Of a stretch of 64,000 nt of DNA, positions 49,772 through 59,165 are shown one piece after another. Position numbers and translations under genes: made by a program. The stretch comes from Verrucosispora sioxanthis (GTDB lineage Bacteria > Actinomycetota > Actinomycetes > Mycobacteriales > Micromonosporaceae). Every line of letters begins with the position of its first letter. Position 1 is the stretch's first letter. The notes beneath the pieces were generated by a model that saw only the letters and a list, made by a program, of their open reading frames with translations, was not told the origin of the DNA and made no database searches. Location of the stretch: contig NZ_SAIY01000001.1 of assembly GCF_010560025.1 (NCBI RefSeq), positions 434,001 through 498,000 on the forward strand, read 5' to 3'.

Positions 49772-51621
49772 GTGCCCTCCGGCTTCGGTGAACTGACTGA
49801 TCAGGCGCACGACCTGGTCTCCGCCGGCGATCTCGCCGGCGCCCAACGGCTGCTCGCCGACGCGCTGACCGGCGCCGACCCGCGCCCGGCCAACGCCACG
49901 TCCGAGTTGGCCGAGGCGGCCAGCCTGCACGCGCGGGTGCTGGTCGCGCTCGGTGAGCCGCACTCGGCACGCGGCTGGGCCGCCTACGCGTACGCCGCCA
50001 GCACCCGGCTGTACGGTCGTTCCGATCCGCGTACGGTGGCCGCCGCAGCCACCCTGGCGGCGGTGCTGCACCGGGTGGGCAGTTGGTCGCGGGCGGCACG
50101 GCTGTACCAGGAAGTGATCATCGAGCTGACCGCTTCGGACGGGCCGGAGTCGCTGCGGGTGCTCGCCGCCCACGCCGACCTGGCCACCGTGGAGTACGCC
50201 CGGGGTCAGTGCCAGGTCGCCCGCGACCGGCTCCAGGACGCCTGGGAGCTGCACCGCGAGGTCTACGGCGACGGGCACCCGAGCGGGATCAAGATGCTGG
50301 CCCGGCTCGGCTCGATGCAGCGCGACTGCGACCAGTTCGCCGAGGCGCAGGACAACCTGGCGCTGGCCCGTGAACTGGCCCGCCAGCACCTCGCCGCGGA
50401 CGATCCACTGGCCATCCAGGTGGCGGCGCTGTCCCGGGCGGCGGCCAACCCGGACCACGTCTGCGCCGACAACCCGCCGGTCAGCGCGGAGGAACCGGTT
50501 GTGCCGTCCGCCCGCACCCCGCCGACCGAAGACATCCCGCCCGCGTCGACCTGGCCGCATCCGCGCCTGCCCGACGACGACGGTTCCGCCTGGACGGCGT
50601 CCGCGCCTACCGAGGCGGACACCACACCTGCCGGAACAGCCGCGGACACCTGGGCCGAACACGAGTCAGGATCCGCCGCGCCGCCGCGTGACACCTGGCC
50701 GCCCGCCTGGGCGACGGCACCGGAGGACGAACCGCCGGACGAGCCGACCTGGTCCGCTGCCGCGCCGCCCTGGGGTTCGGACGAGCCGGCGCCCGCCGTT
50801 GGGGAGGACCATCCGGCGGAGGGCTACCACCCGAGCCACGGGTACCCGACGGCGGATTCCGCACCGCCCGGTGCCGCCTCGGCGGTGCCCACGCCTCGGC
50901 AGCCGGTCGACGGCCCGGCCGGGCCGCCCGAGGACTGGTGGGTCGGCCCGGCCGCCGAGCAGCCCGCCCCGAACCCCTATCCGGAGGTGCCGCCACCGGC
51001 CGGCGGTGCCGTGCCGCCGAACGTGGTCGGACTGACCGGCACGCCACAGGCCCCGGGGTGTACCGGCTGCGCCGGGTCGAGCCGGAACGCCCCGGGCCAC
51101 CGTCGCGGCTGCTGCCGGTTCCGGTACGCCGTACCGCCGCCGCACCGGAACCGGCCGACCGACCGAACCGGCTGGTGCTGATCGTCGCGGCCGGAGTGGC
51201 CGTGGTGCTGCTCGGTGCCGCGGCGGTGATCGCCGGGGTGTCCCGGGTCGACGGCGGCGATCCGGCACCGCCGGCGGCCAGCGGTGACCCGAGCGGCGCG
51301 GCACCTCCGGCGGCCACCGCCACCGACGGCGCTGCTCCCCCGGCCTCGCCCGGTGCCGCGCCGACCGGTCTGTCGCTGCGCGACAACCGGGACAGTGTGA
51401 CGTTGCGGTGGACGTACCCGGCCGGGGCGGAGGGGCCGGTGATCGTCTCGGGCGGTCGGAACGGTCAGCCGCAGAATCCGTTCGCGGATCTGCCCGCCGG
51501 CAGCGACAGCTTCGTGGTCTACGGGCTCAACCGCAGTCTCGACTACTGCTTCACCGTCGCCGTGGCCTGGTCCACCGACACCGTCGCCCGCTCCGACGAG
51601 GTCTGCACCGAGCGTCGCTGA
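49772..51621 (+). pseudogene. TPR-like, Pro-rich, single-TM protein with fibronectin-like tail; one frameshift
   Basis: About 616 residues after repair. Residues 1-215 form tetratricopeptide-like helical pairs (LTDQAHDLVSAGDLAGAQRLLADAL, LLRLYQEVIIELTASDGPES-type units). A 190-residue Pro/Ala/Asp-rich disordered stretch follows. At GGGG 51055-51058 the frame slips; adding one G gives GVYRLRRVEPERPG, then a TM helix RLVLIVAAGVAVVLLGAAAVIAG, and an external beta domain LSLRDNRDSVTLRWTYP ending in Cys pairs. As read, the first frame stops at 51181. Both halves look intact, so a miscalled homopolymer is plausible. Start GTG 49772. Function unknown; a scaffold with cytoplasmic TPR is likely. Confidence 0.65.
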
Positions 51622-51661
51622 CCGGCGGAACGCGCTATCTTTGGCAGTTCAGGCACAAAAA

Positions 51662-51685
51662 AGAACGGCTTCAAAAAGCCGTTCT
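51662..51685 (-). terminator. Hairpin with minus-strand T tract ahead of second HelD gene
   Basis: AGAACGGCTT (51662-51671) pairs with AAGCCGTTCT (51676-51685), 4-nt loop. The run of A before it (51657-51662) reads as TTTTTT on the minus strand, so as a terminator it points left. No left-going gene stops here. It may block antisense transcription or act as a leader structure for the HelD gene starting 32 bp downstream. Local GC is far below the surroundings. Confidence 0.45.
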
Positions 51686-51716
51686 GAATGCGAATTCTAG
51701 CCAATCGGGAGACGGA

Positions 51717-54005
51717 TTGTCAAGGCACTCCGGCGGTTCACCGTCCGACGACGAGATCGGCCGCGAGCAGGAGTACGTCTCGATGCTCTACCAACGCCTC
51801 GACGACCTGCGGGACCAGGCGGCGACGCGGTTGACCGAGCAGCTGCGGTCCACCGGTGGCACGTTGCAGGCGCGCTCGCAGCGCGACAGCTCGGTACGCA
51901 TGTACGCCGATCAGGTCGAGCAGTTCTCGGCGGTGGAGAACGGCCTCTGCTTCGGCCGGCTGGACACCGACAGCGACCAGCGCCACTACATCGGTCGAAT
52001 CGGCATCTTCGACACCGAAGGTGACTACGAGCCGCTGCTGATGGACTGGCGGGCTCCGGCCGCCCGCGCCTTCTACCTCGCCACCGCCGCCAACCCGCAG
52101 GGCATCCGGCGACGCCGGCATCTGCGAACCCGGCAGCGGAAGGTGGTCGGCCTCAACGACGAGGTACTCGACCTGACCGCCGCCTCCCCCGCCGCCCACG
52201 AGGAGCTGACCGGTGAGGCGTCGCTGCTCGCGGCGGTGAACGCCGGCCGGACCGGCCGGATGCGCGACATCGTGGAGACCATCCAGGCCGAACAGGACCG
52301 GATCATCCGGGCCGACCTGTCGGGGGTGCTGGTGGTGCAGGGCGGGCCGGGTACCGGCAAGACCGCGGTGGCGCTGCACCGGGCCGCGTACCTGCTCTAC
52401 ACCCACCGGCGGGAACTGTCGTCCCGGGGGGTGCTGCTGGTCGGCCCGAACGTGACGTTCCTGCGGTACATCTCGCAGGTGCTGCCGGCGCTCGCCGAGA
52501 CCGGCGTGCTGCTGCGCACCCAGGGCGACCTGTTCCCGGGGATCACCGCCCACCGGGCCGAGCCGGCCACCACCGCCGCCCTGAAGGGCCGCCTGACGAT
52601 GGTCGAGGTGCTGACCAACGCCGTACGCGACCGGCAGCGGGTGCCCGACGAGCCGGCGGAGATCGAGTTGCCGCAGCGGGAGGTCCTGGTCCTCGACCCG
52701 GCCACCGTGTGGGCGGCGCGCGACCGGGCCCGGCGCAGCGGCCGGCCGCACAACCTGGCCCGCGCGGTCTTCGACATCGAGGTCATTCACGCGCTCGCCG
52801 ACCAGGTGGCCGAACGCATCGGCGCCGACCCGCTGGGCGGGGAGAACCTGCTGGAGGAGGCCGACCGCGCCGAGATCCGCCGTGAGCTGCGCGAGGATCC
52901 GGAGGTACGGGCGGCCCTGGACGAGCTGTGGCCGGTGCTCACGCCGCAGCGCCTGCTCGCCGACCTGTACGCCGCCCCCGAGCGCATCGACACCGCCGCG
53001 CCCATGCTCAGCGACGCCGAGCGGGCCGCGTTGCATCGCGAGCCGGGCGGGTGGACGCCGGCGGACGTGCCCCTGCTCGACGAGGCGGCGGAGTTGCTCG
53101 GCGAGGACGACCGGGCCGCCGCCGCCCGCCGGGACCGGATCCGTGCCCTGCAACGCGAGTACGCCGAGGGCGTGCTGGAGATCGCCCGGGGTTCGCGCTC
53201 GATCGACGTGGAGGACGAGGCCGAGGGGGGCGAGATCCTCGGCGTGACCGACCTGCTCGACGCCGACCGGCTGCTGGAACGGCAGGAGGAGGCGGACCGG
53301 TTGACCACCGCCCAACGCGCGGCGGCCGACCGGGGATGGGCGTTCGGGCATGTCATCGTCGACGAGGCGCAGGAGTTGTCGCCGCTGGCCTGGCGGCTGC
53401 TGATGCGCCGCTGCCCGAGCCGCTCGATGACCATCGTGGGCGACGTGGCGCAGACCGGGGCGCTGGCCGGCACCCCGTCGTGGGCGGAGGCGCTGGCGCC
53501 GTACGTGGCGGACCGGTGGCGGCTGGCCGAGCTGACCGTCAGCTACCGCACCCCCGCCGAGATCATGGAGGTGGCCGCGGGCGTACTGGCCCGGATCGAT
53601 CCGGCGCTGCGCCCGCCCCGCGCCGTACGCTCCAGTGGTTTCGCGCCACGGCAGCGGACGGTGCCGGCGGAGTCGCTCGGCGCGGAGCTGGTGGCGACCG
53701 CCACCGCCGAGGCGGCCGGGCTGACCGACGGGCGGCTCGGGGTGATCGTCCCGGCCGGCCGGCTCGACGACCTCGGTGCCGCACTGACGGCGGCGCTGCC
53801 CGAGGCCGCCGTCGGTGAGCAGCCGGAACTGGAAAGCCGCGTCGTGCTACTGACCGTCGCCGACGCCAAGGGCCTCGAATTCGACTCGGTCATCGTGGTC
53901 GACCCCGACCGCATCATCGCCGAGTCCCCCCGAGGCCCCAGCGACCTCTACGTAGCCCTGACCCGCGCCACCCAACGCCTGACCACCCTCAACCCCACCC
54001 CTTGA
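51717..54005 (+). CDS. helD: HelD-type UvrD-like helicase / RNA polymerase recycling factor (intact paralogue)
   Basis: 762-residue SF1 ATPase. N-terminal coiled-coil arm EQEYVSMLYQRLDDLRDQAATRL, then GLCFGRLD and YIGRIGIFDTEGDYEPLLMDWRAP (RNA-polymerase secondary-channel domain), Walker A VVQGGPGTGKTAVALHRAAYL, DEAQELSPLAWRLLMRRC (Walker B), VGDVAQTG and KGLEFDSVIVVDP plus LYVALTRATQRL near the end. HelD proteins eject RNA polymerase from DNA, and the HelR branch protects against rifamycins; branch not determined here. Start TTG 51717 is chosen for GGGAG at 7-nt spacing; no ATG exists before residue 21. It is the complete partner of the broken copy at 7970. Confidence 0.85.
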   Translation: MSRHSGGSPSDDEIGREQEYVSMLYQRLDDLRDQAATRLTEQLRSTGGTLQARSQRDSSVRMYADQVEQFSAVENGLCFGRLDTDSDQRHYIGRIGIFDTEGDYEPLLMDWRAPAARAFYLATAANPQGIRRRRHLRTRQRKVVGLNDEVLDLTAASPAAHEELTGEASLLAAVNAGRTGRMRDIVETIQAEQDRIIRADLSGVLVVQGGPGTGKTAVALHRAAYLLYTHRRELSSRGVLLVGPNVTFLRYISQVLPALAETGVLLRTQGDLFPGITAHRAEPATTAALKGRLTMVEVLTNAVRDRQRVPDEPAEIELPQREVLVLDPATVWAARDRARRSGRPHNLARAVFDIEVIHALADQVAERIGADPLGGENLLEEADRAEIRRELREDPEVRAALDELWPVLTPQRLLADLYAAPERIDTAAPMLSDAERAALHREPGGWTPADVPLLDEAAELLGEDDRAAAARRDRIRALQREYAEGVLEIARGSRSIDVEDEAEGGEILGVTDLLDADRLLERQEEADRLTTAQRAAADRGWAFGHVIVDEAQELSPLAWRLLMRRCPSRSMTIVGDVAQTGALAGTPSWAEALAPYVADRWRLAELTVSYRTPAEIMEVAAGVLARIDPALRPPRAVRSSGFAPRQRTVPAESLGAELVATATAEAAGLTDGRLGVIVPAGRLDDLGAALTAALPEAAVGEQPELESRVVLLTVADAKGLEFDSVIVVDPDRIIAESPRGPSDLYVALTRATQRLTTLNPTP

Positions 54006-54010
54006 CGCCC

Positions 54011-54071
54011 GTTGATCATGAGGTTAGCGGCACTCACGGAGATCGAAAACGCCGCTAACCTCATGATCAAC
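54011..54071. repeat. Intergenic palindrome with 21-bp arms (TTGATCATGAGGTTAGCGGC type)
   Basis: Arms at 54011-54031 and 54051-54071 are exact reverse complements, with a 19-nt AT-rich loop, starting 6 bp after the HelD stop and 18 bp before the convergent gene's stop. Such long perfect arms can terminate transcription from both sides; the TGATCA core and AT-rich loop also suggest a dispersed repeat unit. Confidence 0.65.
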
Positions 54072-54088
54072 AAGGTGGAGGTGGGTGG

Positions 54089-54490
54089 TTAGTCGAAGTT
54101 GCCCTGGTGGGTGGTGGGGGTGGAGTTGTCGCTGGTGGAGCCGGCGGACGGGGTGGTCATGCCGCCTGTGGTGGCGTCACCGGTGGTGGTCGGGGCGACC
54201 TTGCCGGGGTGGCGCTCCGGTTGGCGGGCCACCCGACGGGCGCTGGCCGGACCGGCGGTGCCGCCGGTCGTGGTGATCGCGCCCTGGCCACGGGTCGGCC
54301 CGCCGTCGCGCAGCACGGTCGGGTCGATCGGCACGTCGGCCGGGTCGTCCGGGTCGTCGCGCTGCAACTGGCTCTCCACGTCGGTCGGCGGCACGGTCAC
54401 CTCGTCCAGGGCACCTTCGCCGTACACACCGCCGGTGATCCGCTCCTCGGCCCGGCGGGCGGCGTCCTGTCGCATCTCGTCCTCACGCAC
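54089..54490 (-). CDS. Hypothetical disordered acidic protein (133 residues)
   Basis: Starts REDEMRQDAARRAEERITGGVYGEG, then PTDVESQLQRDDPDDPADVPIDPTVLR and a Gly/Thr/Ser-rich tail. No domain, membrane segment or signal is visible, and low complexity suggests disorder. Start GTG 54490 has GAGGTG at 7-nt spacing. Divergent from the phosphodiesterase gene. Function unknown. Confidence 0.6.
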   Translation of the reverse strand: MREDEMRQDAARRAEERITGGVYGEGALDEVTVPPTDVESQLQRDDPDDPADVPIDPTVLRDGGPTRGQGAITTTGGTAGPASARRVARQPERHPGKVAPTTTGDATTGGMTTPSAGSTSDNSTPTTHQGNFD

Positions 54491-54662
54491 GATCCATCAC
54501 CTCGCAGAAGGGTCGGTCTCGGTGCGTGCCCGGTGACCGGCGCGGCAAACCCGCACCGCCGGTTCACCCGACCGTCGCGCTGCGCTTGCCTGCCCGCCGT
54601 GCCGACTGCCGATGCTGTGCAGCGGATTCGGCGGGAGATCCCCGCAGGAGGGAGAGGACAGC

Positions 54663-56705
54663 GTGCGCACCGTACGCCGTACCGCCGTCGTGGCTCTGGT
54701 CGCGACGACAGTGACGACCATGCTGGCGGCGCCTGCCCCGGCACATCAGCGCCCGGACCGGGACTTCGACCTACAGGCCCACCGGGGCGGGCTCGGGCTA
54801 CGGGTGGAGAGCACCCTCGCCTCGTTCGGCAACGCCCTCCGGCTCGGGGTGAGCACCCTCGAACTGGACGTGCAGATCACCGAGGACGGACGGGCCGTGG
54901 TCACCCACGACCGGCGGGTCAGCGCCGCGAAGTGCACCGACACGGCCCCGGTCGTACCCGGCGACCCCGAGTTCCCGTACGTCGGGAAGTACGTCAACAC
55001 GTTGACCCTGGCGCAGGTGCGCACCCTCGACTGCGGCTCACGTACGCTGCCGGACCGGCCCGGGCAGCTCGCCGTGCCGGACGCCCGGATGCCGCTGCTG
55101 AGCGAGGTCTTCGCTCTGGTGAAGCGGTACCGGGCGCACGACGTGACGCTCAACATCGAGACCAAGGTGGAGGCGGGGGCGCCGAGCGAGACCGCCCCAC
55201 GGGAACAGTTCGTCCAGGTCACCGCGAAGGAGATCCGGGCCGCCGGGCTGCTGCGGCAGGTGACCATCCAGAGCTTCGACTGGGGCGCGCTGAGGCGGAT
55301 GCGTCAGGTCGAGCCCCGGCTGCCGCTGGTCGCGCTGACCAACTACGACTTCCTCCAGGTCGGGCAGCCGGGCGCCTCTCCGTGGCTGGGTGGGCTGGAC
55401 ATCGACGACTTCGGCGGCGACCCGATCCGGGCGATCCGTAGCCTGGGCGTCACCGCCTTCTCGCCGGTGCACGGCTTCCCGCAGAACGGCACCGTCACCG
55501 ATCCCGGCTACCGGCCGTACGTGACGCGGGAGATGGTGACCCACGCGCACCGCAACGGCATCCGGGTGGTCCCGTGGACGGTGAACGACGTGCCGACCAT
55601 GGCCAAGCTGATCGACGACGGGGTGGACGGCATCATCACCGACTACCCGGACCGGCTGCGCACGCTGCTCGCCCAGCGCGGCTACCGGCTGCCCCGGGCG
55701 TACGCGTCGCCGTTCGACATCCAGGCCCACCGTGGCGGCCGGGCGACCCGACCCGAGAACACCCTGCCCGCCTTCGCCAACGCCCTGGCCAACCCGGCGA
55801 TCTCCACCCTGGAACTGGACACCGGGGTGACCGCCGACGGCCGGCTGGTAGTGCTGCACGACCGCACCGTCAACGGCTCGCACTGCCTCGACACCGCACC
55901 GGTGCGGCCGGGTGACCCGCAGTTCCCGTACGTGGGCAAGCTGGTGCACTCGCTCAGTCTCGCGCAGCTCAAGACCCTCGACTGTGGTACGAGGACCGCC
56001 GCCGACATGTCCGGCCAGGTGCCCGCCCCGGGTGCCCGGATCCCCACCCTGGAGGAGGTCTTCGCGCTGGTGAAGACCAGCGGCCGCACGGATATCCGGT
56101 TCAACATCGAGACGAAGATCAGCCCGTTGGTGGACGACACCGAGCCGTACCGCGGCTTCACCCGCAGGCTGGTCACCGCCGTGCAGCGCGCCGGCCTCAC
56201 CGGCCGGGTCACCATCCAGTCCTTCGACTGGCGCACCATCACCTACGCCCGACGCCTGGACCGGCGGATCGAGACGGTCGCCCTGGTCTGGCAGTACGGG
56301 CCGACGGAGTGCGCCGGGCTGGCCGACGAGTGTTCGCTGCGGGCGGTGTACGGCGACCCGTCGGTCAAGAGCCCGTGGACCGCCGGACTGGACTGGTGGA
56401 AGTACCGGAACCTGGGCCGGCTCACCCGGGCCGCCGGCGCCGCCACGGTGTCGGCGAACTGGCAGGTGCACGACCCGGCGCAGGGGTCGGTCACCGACCC
56501 GGACTGGTACCTGCGGCAGGACCCGACGTACTTCCACGGACCGGACGTACGCACCCTCCAGGCCCGGTACGGGCTGAAGGTGATTCCCTACACCGTCAAC
56601 GACGCGACGGTGATGCAGCGGGTGATCGACCTCGGGGTCGACGGCATCATCACCGACGACCCGGATCTGCTGGTCGGCGTGGCCATCCGCAACGGCCTGC
56701 GGTGA
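54663..56705 (+). CDS. Secreted glycerophosphodiester phosphodiesterase with two GDPD domains
   Basis: 680 residues. Signal peptide about 1-27 (ends APAHQ). Two tandem GDPD barrels: domain 1 about 35-345 with DLQAHRGGLGLRVESTLASF, STLELDVQITEDGRAVVTHD and LNIETK; domain 2 about 352-678 with DIQAHRGGRATRPENTLPAF, STLELDTGVTADGRLVVLHD and FNIETK. Both keep the HR..E..D..H catalytic set, so both should be active. They hydrolyse glycerophosphodiesters, possibly from teichoic acids or lipids, outside the cell. The duplication within one chain is notable. GTG 54663 has a GGAGGGAGAGG stretch upstream. Confidence 0.88.
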   Translation: MRTVRRTAVVALVATTVTTMLAAPAPAHQRPDRDFDLQAHRGGLGLRVESTLASFGNALRLGVSTLELDVQITEDGRAVVTHDRRVSAAKCTDTAPVVPGDPEFPYVGKYVNTLTLAQVRTLDCGSRTLPDRPGQLAVPDARMPLLSEVFALVKRYRAHDVTLNIETKVEAGAPSETAPREQFVQVTAKEIRAAGLLRQVTIQSFDWGALRRMRQVEPRLPLVALTNYDFLQVGQPGASPWLGGLDIDDFGGDPIRAIRSLGVTAFSPVHGFPQNGTVTDPGYRPYVTREMVTHAHRNGIRVVPWTVNDVPTMAKLIDDGVDGIITDYPDRLRTLLAQRGYRLPRAYASPFDIQAHRGGRATRPENTLPAFANALANPAISTLELDTGVTADGRLVVLHDRTVNGSHCLDTAPVRPGDPQFPYVGKLVHSLSLAQLKTLDCGTRTAADMSGQVPAPGARIPTLEEVFALVKTSGRTDIRFNIETKISPLVDDTEPYRGFTRRLVTAVQRAGLTGRVTIQSFDWRTITYARRLDRRIETVALVWQYGPTECAGLADECSLRAVYGDPSVKSPWTAGLDWWKYRNLGRLTRAAGAATVSANWQVHDPAQGSVTDPDWYLRQDPTYFHGPDVRTLQARYGLKVIPYTVNDATVMQRVIDLGVDGIITDDPDLLVGVAIRNGLR

Positions 56706-56710
56706 GCCGC

Positions 56711-56747
56711 GGCGCGGGCGACGCGGCACGCCGGCGTCGCCCGCGCC
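56711..56747 (+). terminator. Terminator after phosphodiesterase
   Basis: 14-bp stem GGCGCGGGCGACGC with GCGTCGCCCGCGCC and 9-nt loop, 5 bp after the stop. A second smaller hairpin, CCCCCG-TCGG-CGGGGG, follows at 56783-56798. Confidence 0.75.
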
Positions 56748-56902
56748 AACGACGGGAATCGCGGACCGGGCCGGCGTTACTGCCCCCGTCGGCGGGGGTA
56801 GACGCGGGGTGCCCCCGCCAAGTGCGCGAACCGTGCCGTGGCCGACACGCGGTAGCGGGGCGAGGGTCGCAGGTTACGACTCATCAATCCTGAGGAGGAC
56901 AG

Positions 56903-57280
56903 ATGAGCACGCAGGCTGCATCTACCAGGCCGATGAACCGTCCGGCGCAGGACGTGCAGAACCGCGCGGCCATGCAGGAGGCACCCACCCGTCAGATGCC
57001 GATGATGCAGGACGGGCACCGGGAGCCCATGCCGGGTGCGGGTACCGAGACGAAGCAGTCGTTCCTGACCACCGAGTTCTGGATCTACGCGGCTGCCGTC
57101 ACCGCCGTGGTCATCGCCGCCTTCTGGCGTGGCACCACCGACTACGGACTGAACCTGAACAACCCGAGCCAGGCGTGGTTCTTCATCACCCTGCTGACCC
57201 TCGGTTACCTGGGTAGCCGTGGTCTGGCCAAGGCCGGCAGCGCGAAGCGTTCCGGCGAGGAGCGTAAGCGGGGACGGTGA
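56903..57280 (+). CDS. Two-TM small membrane protein (125 residues)
   Basis: A Met/Gln/Pro-rich hydrophilic N-terminal half (RPMNRPAQDVQNRAAMQEAPTR) precedes two membrane helices (TTEFWIYAAAVTAVVIAAFW and AWFFITLLTLGYLGSRGLA) and a basic C-terminal tail. No family recognised. ATG 56903 is preceded by GAGGAGGAC. It stands alone between strong hairpins. Confidence 0.75.
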   Translation: MSTQAASTRPMNRPAQDVQNRAAMQEAPTRQMPMMQDGHREPMPGAGTETKQSFLTTEFWIYAAAVTAVVIAAFWRGTTDYGLNLNNPSQAWFFITLLTLGYLGSRGLAKAGSAKRSGEERKRGR

Positions 57281-57318
57281 CCCCGCTCGGGCGAGGCCGC
57301 GACCGGCCCGCACACGCA

Positions 57319-57355
57319 CGGTGGCCCTTCGGGATTCGTTCCCGAAGGGCCACCG
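57319..57355. terminator. Bidirectional terminator
   Basis: 16-bp perfect stem (arm CGGTGGCCCTTCGGGA) with a 5-nt loop between the convergent two-TM gene and the Spo0M gene. Confidence 0.85.
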
Positions 57356-57366
57356 TCCCGTCGTGC

Positions 57367-58368
57367 CTAGAACTCCTCGAAGCCGCCGAAGTCGCCACCG
57401 AAGTCACCGGCGGCCTCGCTCACCTCGTCCTCGGCGCCCTCGAAGGCGTTGCCGATCATGTGGCCGGCGAGCATGCCACCGGCGGCACCGAGCGCGGCGC
57501 CGGCCACCACGCCACCCATCCCGGAGCCGTGGCGCTGATGCGGGTGGCCGAACTTCTGCCCGCCGCCGTAGCCGTGCGGGCCGAACGCCTGGGTGCGCAG
57601 GGCACCGAAACGGCCGATCGTCTCCTGCAACCAGCCGTCGACCACCTGCACCCAGTCGGAGCGCTCCGCGTCGGTGTGCGCGACCTGGTAGCGGCCGAAG
57701 ACGTCGTGCCCGGGTGCCAGGAAACCGCCGCGCTTGTCGCACTCCAGCACCACGTCCACGCCGTGCGGGTTGGTGACGAAGGTCAGTTCGAGTTCGTTGA
57801 TGGTTTGCGCGTACTGCGGGGCGGCGAAGAACTCGATCTCCTGGTAGAACGGCAGGGTCTGGTGCACCCCGTGGATCAGCCCACGCTCCAGATCGGCCTT
57901 CTTGAACCGGAAGCCGAGCTGCAGGAACGCCTCCAGGATGCGCTCCTGCACCGGCAGCGGGTGCACGTTGATCTCGTCCAGGTCGCCCTTGTCGACGGCG
58001 CGGGCGATCGCCAACTCGGTACGCAGCCCGATGGCCATCCCGTGCAGACGCTGCCCGTAGACCGCGGTGATCGGCGTTTCCCAGGGCAGCGGCAGCTGGA
58101 ACGGGATGGACAGCGCCTGCTTCGCCGCGAGTTGCAGTGGCCCGCTGACCGACTGGCGGTGGAACTCCATCACACCGGCGTGCTCACCGATCTCGACCCG
58201 GGTGACCAGGCTGATGGCGATTTCCTCGATGTCCGCCGCCGCGTCCCCGCCGAGCAGGTTGACCTGGCCGTCGAGGGCGAGTCCGGGTCTGGTGTTCGGG
58301 TTGGCCAGGACGGTGTCCACGCTGGGACCGCCCACGCCCAACGCGCTCAGCATCTTCTTGAAGACCAT
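57367..58368 (-). CDS. spo0M: Spo0M-family sporulation control protein
   Basis: 333 residues: arrestin-like N-terminal part, MVFKKMLSALGVGGPSVDTVLANPNTRPG, LDGQVNLLGGDAAADIEEIAISLVTRVE, EFHRQSVSGPLQL and FQLPLPWETPITAVYGQ; then the linker EINVHPLPVQERILEAFLQLGFRFKKADLERG. The Gly-rich C-terminal tail contains a short hydrophobic GAALGAAGGMLAGHMIGNAFEG. Homologues affect sporulation and stress in Bacillus and actinomycetes; the molecular role is not settled. ATG 58368 has AGGAG upstream. Confidence 0.88.
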   Translation of the reverse strand: MVFKKMLSALGVGGPSVDTVLANPNTRPGLALDGQVNLLGGDAAADIEEIAISLVTRVEIGEHAGVMEFHRQSVSGPLQLAAKQALSIPFQLPLPWETPITAVYGQRLHGMAIGLRTELAIARAVDKGDLDEINVHPLPVQERILEAFLQLGFRFKKADLERGLIHGVHQTLPFYQEIEFFAAPQYAQTINELELTFVTNPHGVDVVLECDKRGGFLAPGHDVFGRYQVAHTDAERSDWVQVVDGWLQETIGRFGALRTQAFGPHGYGGGQKFGHPHQRHGSGMGGVVAGAALGAAGGMLAGHMIGNAFEGAEDEVSEAAGDFGGDFGGFEEF

Positions 58369-58553
58369 TGGTACTCCTGCGAGGTCTGGTGCCCGTACTC
58401 CATTGTGGGAGCGGACGCGGACCAGCGCACCCTATCGACCGGGCCTGTGAGGTCGCTGAAAAACCGGCGATCCCGGTGCGTCCCGGGTGCGTTCCCGGAC
58501 GCCGACTGGCCGGGCGGCCCGAACCCGGGCCGCCCGGCTGCACGCGTTACCGG

Positions 58554-59165
58554 TCAGGGACGCCGAATGCTCTTGGTGTTCGGCGAGGAGTACGGACACT
58601 GGCTGGAGTATCCGGTACCGACCACGACGTAGCCCGACGGAACGGGCGAGACCCCGCAGACGACGGTGGTGCCGCTGGCGGACGGGATGCGGATGGTCCA
58701 GGTGTTCGGCCAGGCGTACGGACACTGGGTGGAGTTGCCCTGGGCCAGGATCACGTAGCCGTCCGGCAGCGGCCCGGCCTTGCAGACCACGGTGGTGGTG
58801 CTCGTGGACGGAATCCGGATCGTCATCGTGTTCGGCCACGCGTACGGGCACTGCGTGGAATTACCCTCGCTGAGCATGACGTAGCCGGCCGGGATGGTCG
58901 ACACCTTGCAGACCGTGGTGGTGCCGGTGGTGGACGGGGTGGTGATGGTCCAGGTGTTCGGGTATGCGTACGGGCAGGAGCTCGACGAGCCCTCGGCGAT
59001 GATCACGTAGCCGGCCGGTACCGGGGAACTCTTGCAGATGGTCGTGGTCGCCGCGCTGGCCGGCGACGACGCCGCCAGGTTGACGCCGATTGCCGCGGCG
59101 AGTACGACCAGCATGGTCAGTACGGCCCGCAACCTCGCATGACCCGCTTGACGCAACAACTGCAC
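58554..59165 (-). CDS. Secreted protein of four tandem 42-residue repeats
   Basis: About 203 residues. A signal peptide (to SPASA, about 39) is followed by four repeats of pattern TTTVCK-x-xPAGYV-x-x-EGNSTQCPYAWPNTxTIRIP. Each repeat has exactly two Cys, so four disulfides are likely. No enzyme motif is present; a structural or surface-binding role is inferred. GTG 59165 is chosen because GGAGG precedes it at 5-nt spacing; an upstream GTG 59177 lies inside the ribosome site. It is divergent from the MerR gene and probably controlled by it. Confidence 0.75.
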   Translation of the reverse strand: MQLLRQAGHARLRAVLTMLVVLAAAIGVNLAASSPASAATTTICKSSPVPAGYVIIAEGSSSSCPYAYPNTWTITTPSTTGTTTVCKVSTIPAGYVMLSEGNSTQCPYAWPNTMTIRIPSTSTTTVVCKAGPLPDGYVILAQGNSTQCPYAWPNTWTIRIPSASGTTVVCGVSPVPSGYVVVGTGYSSQCPYSSPNTKSIRRP

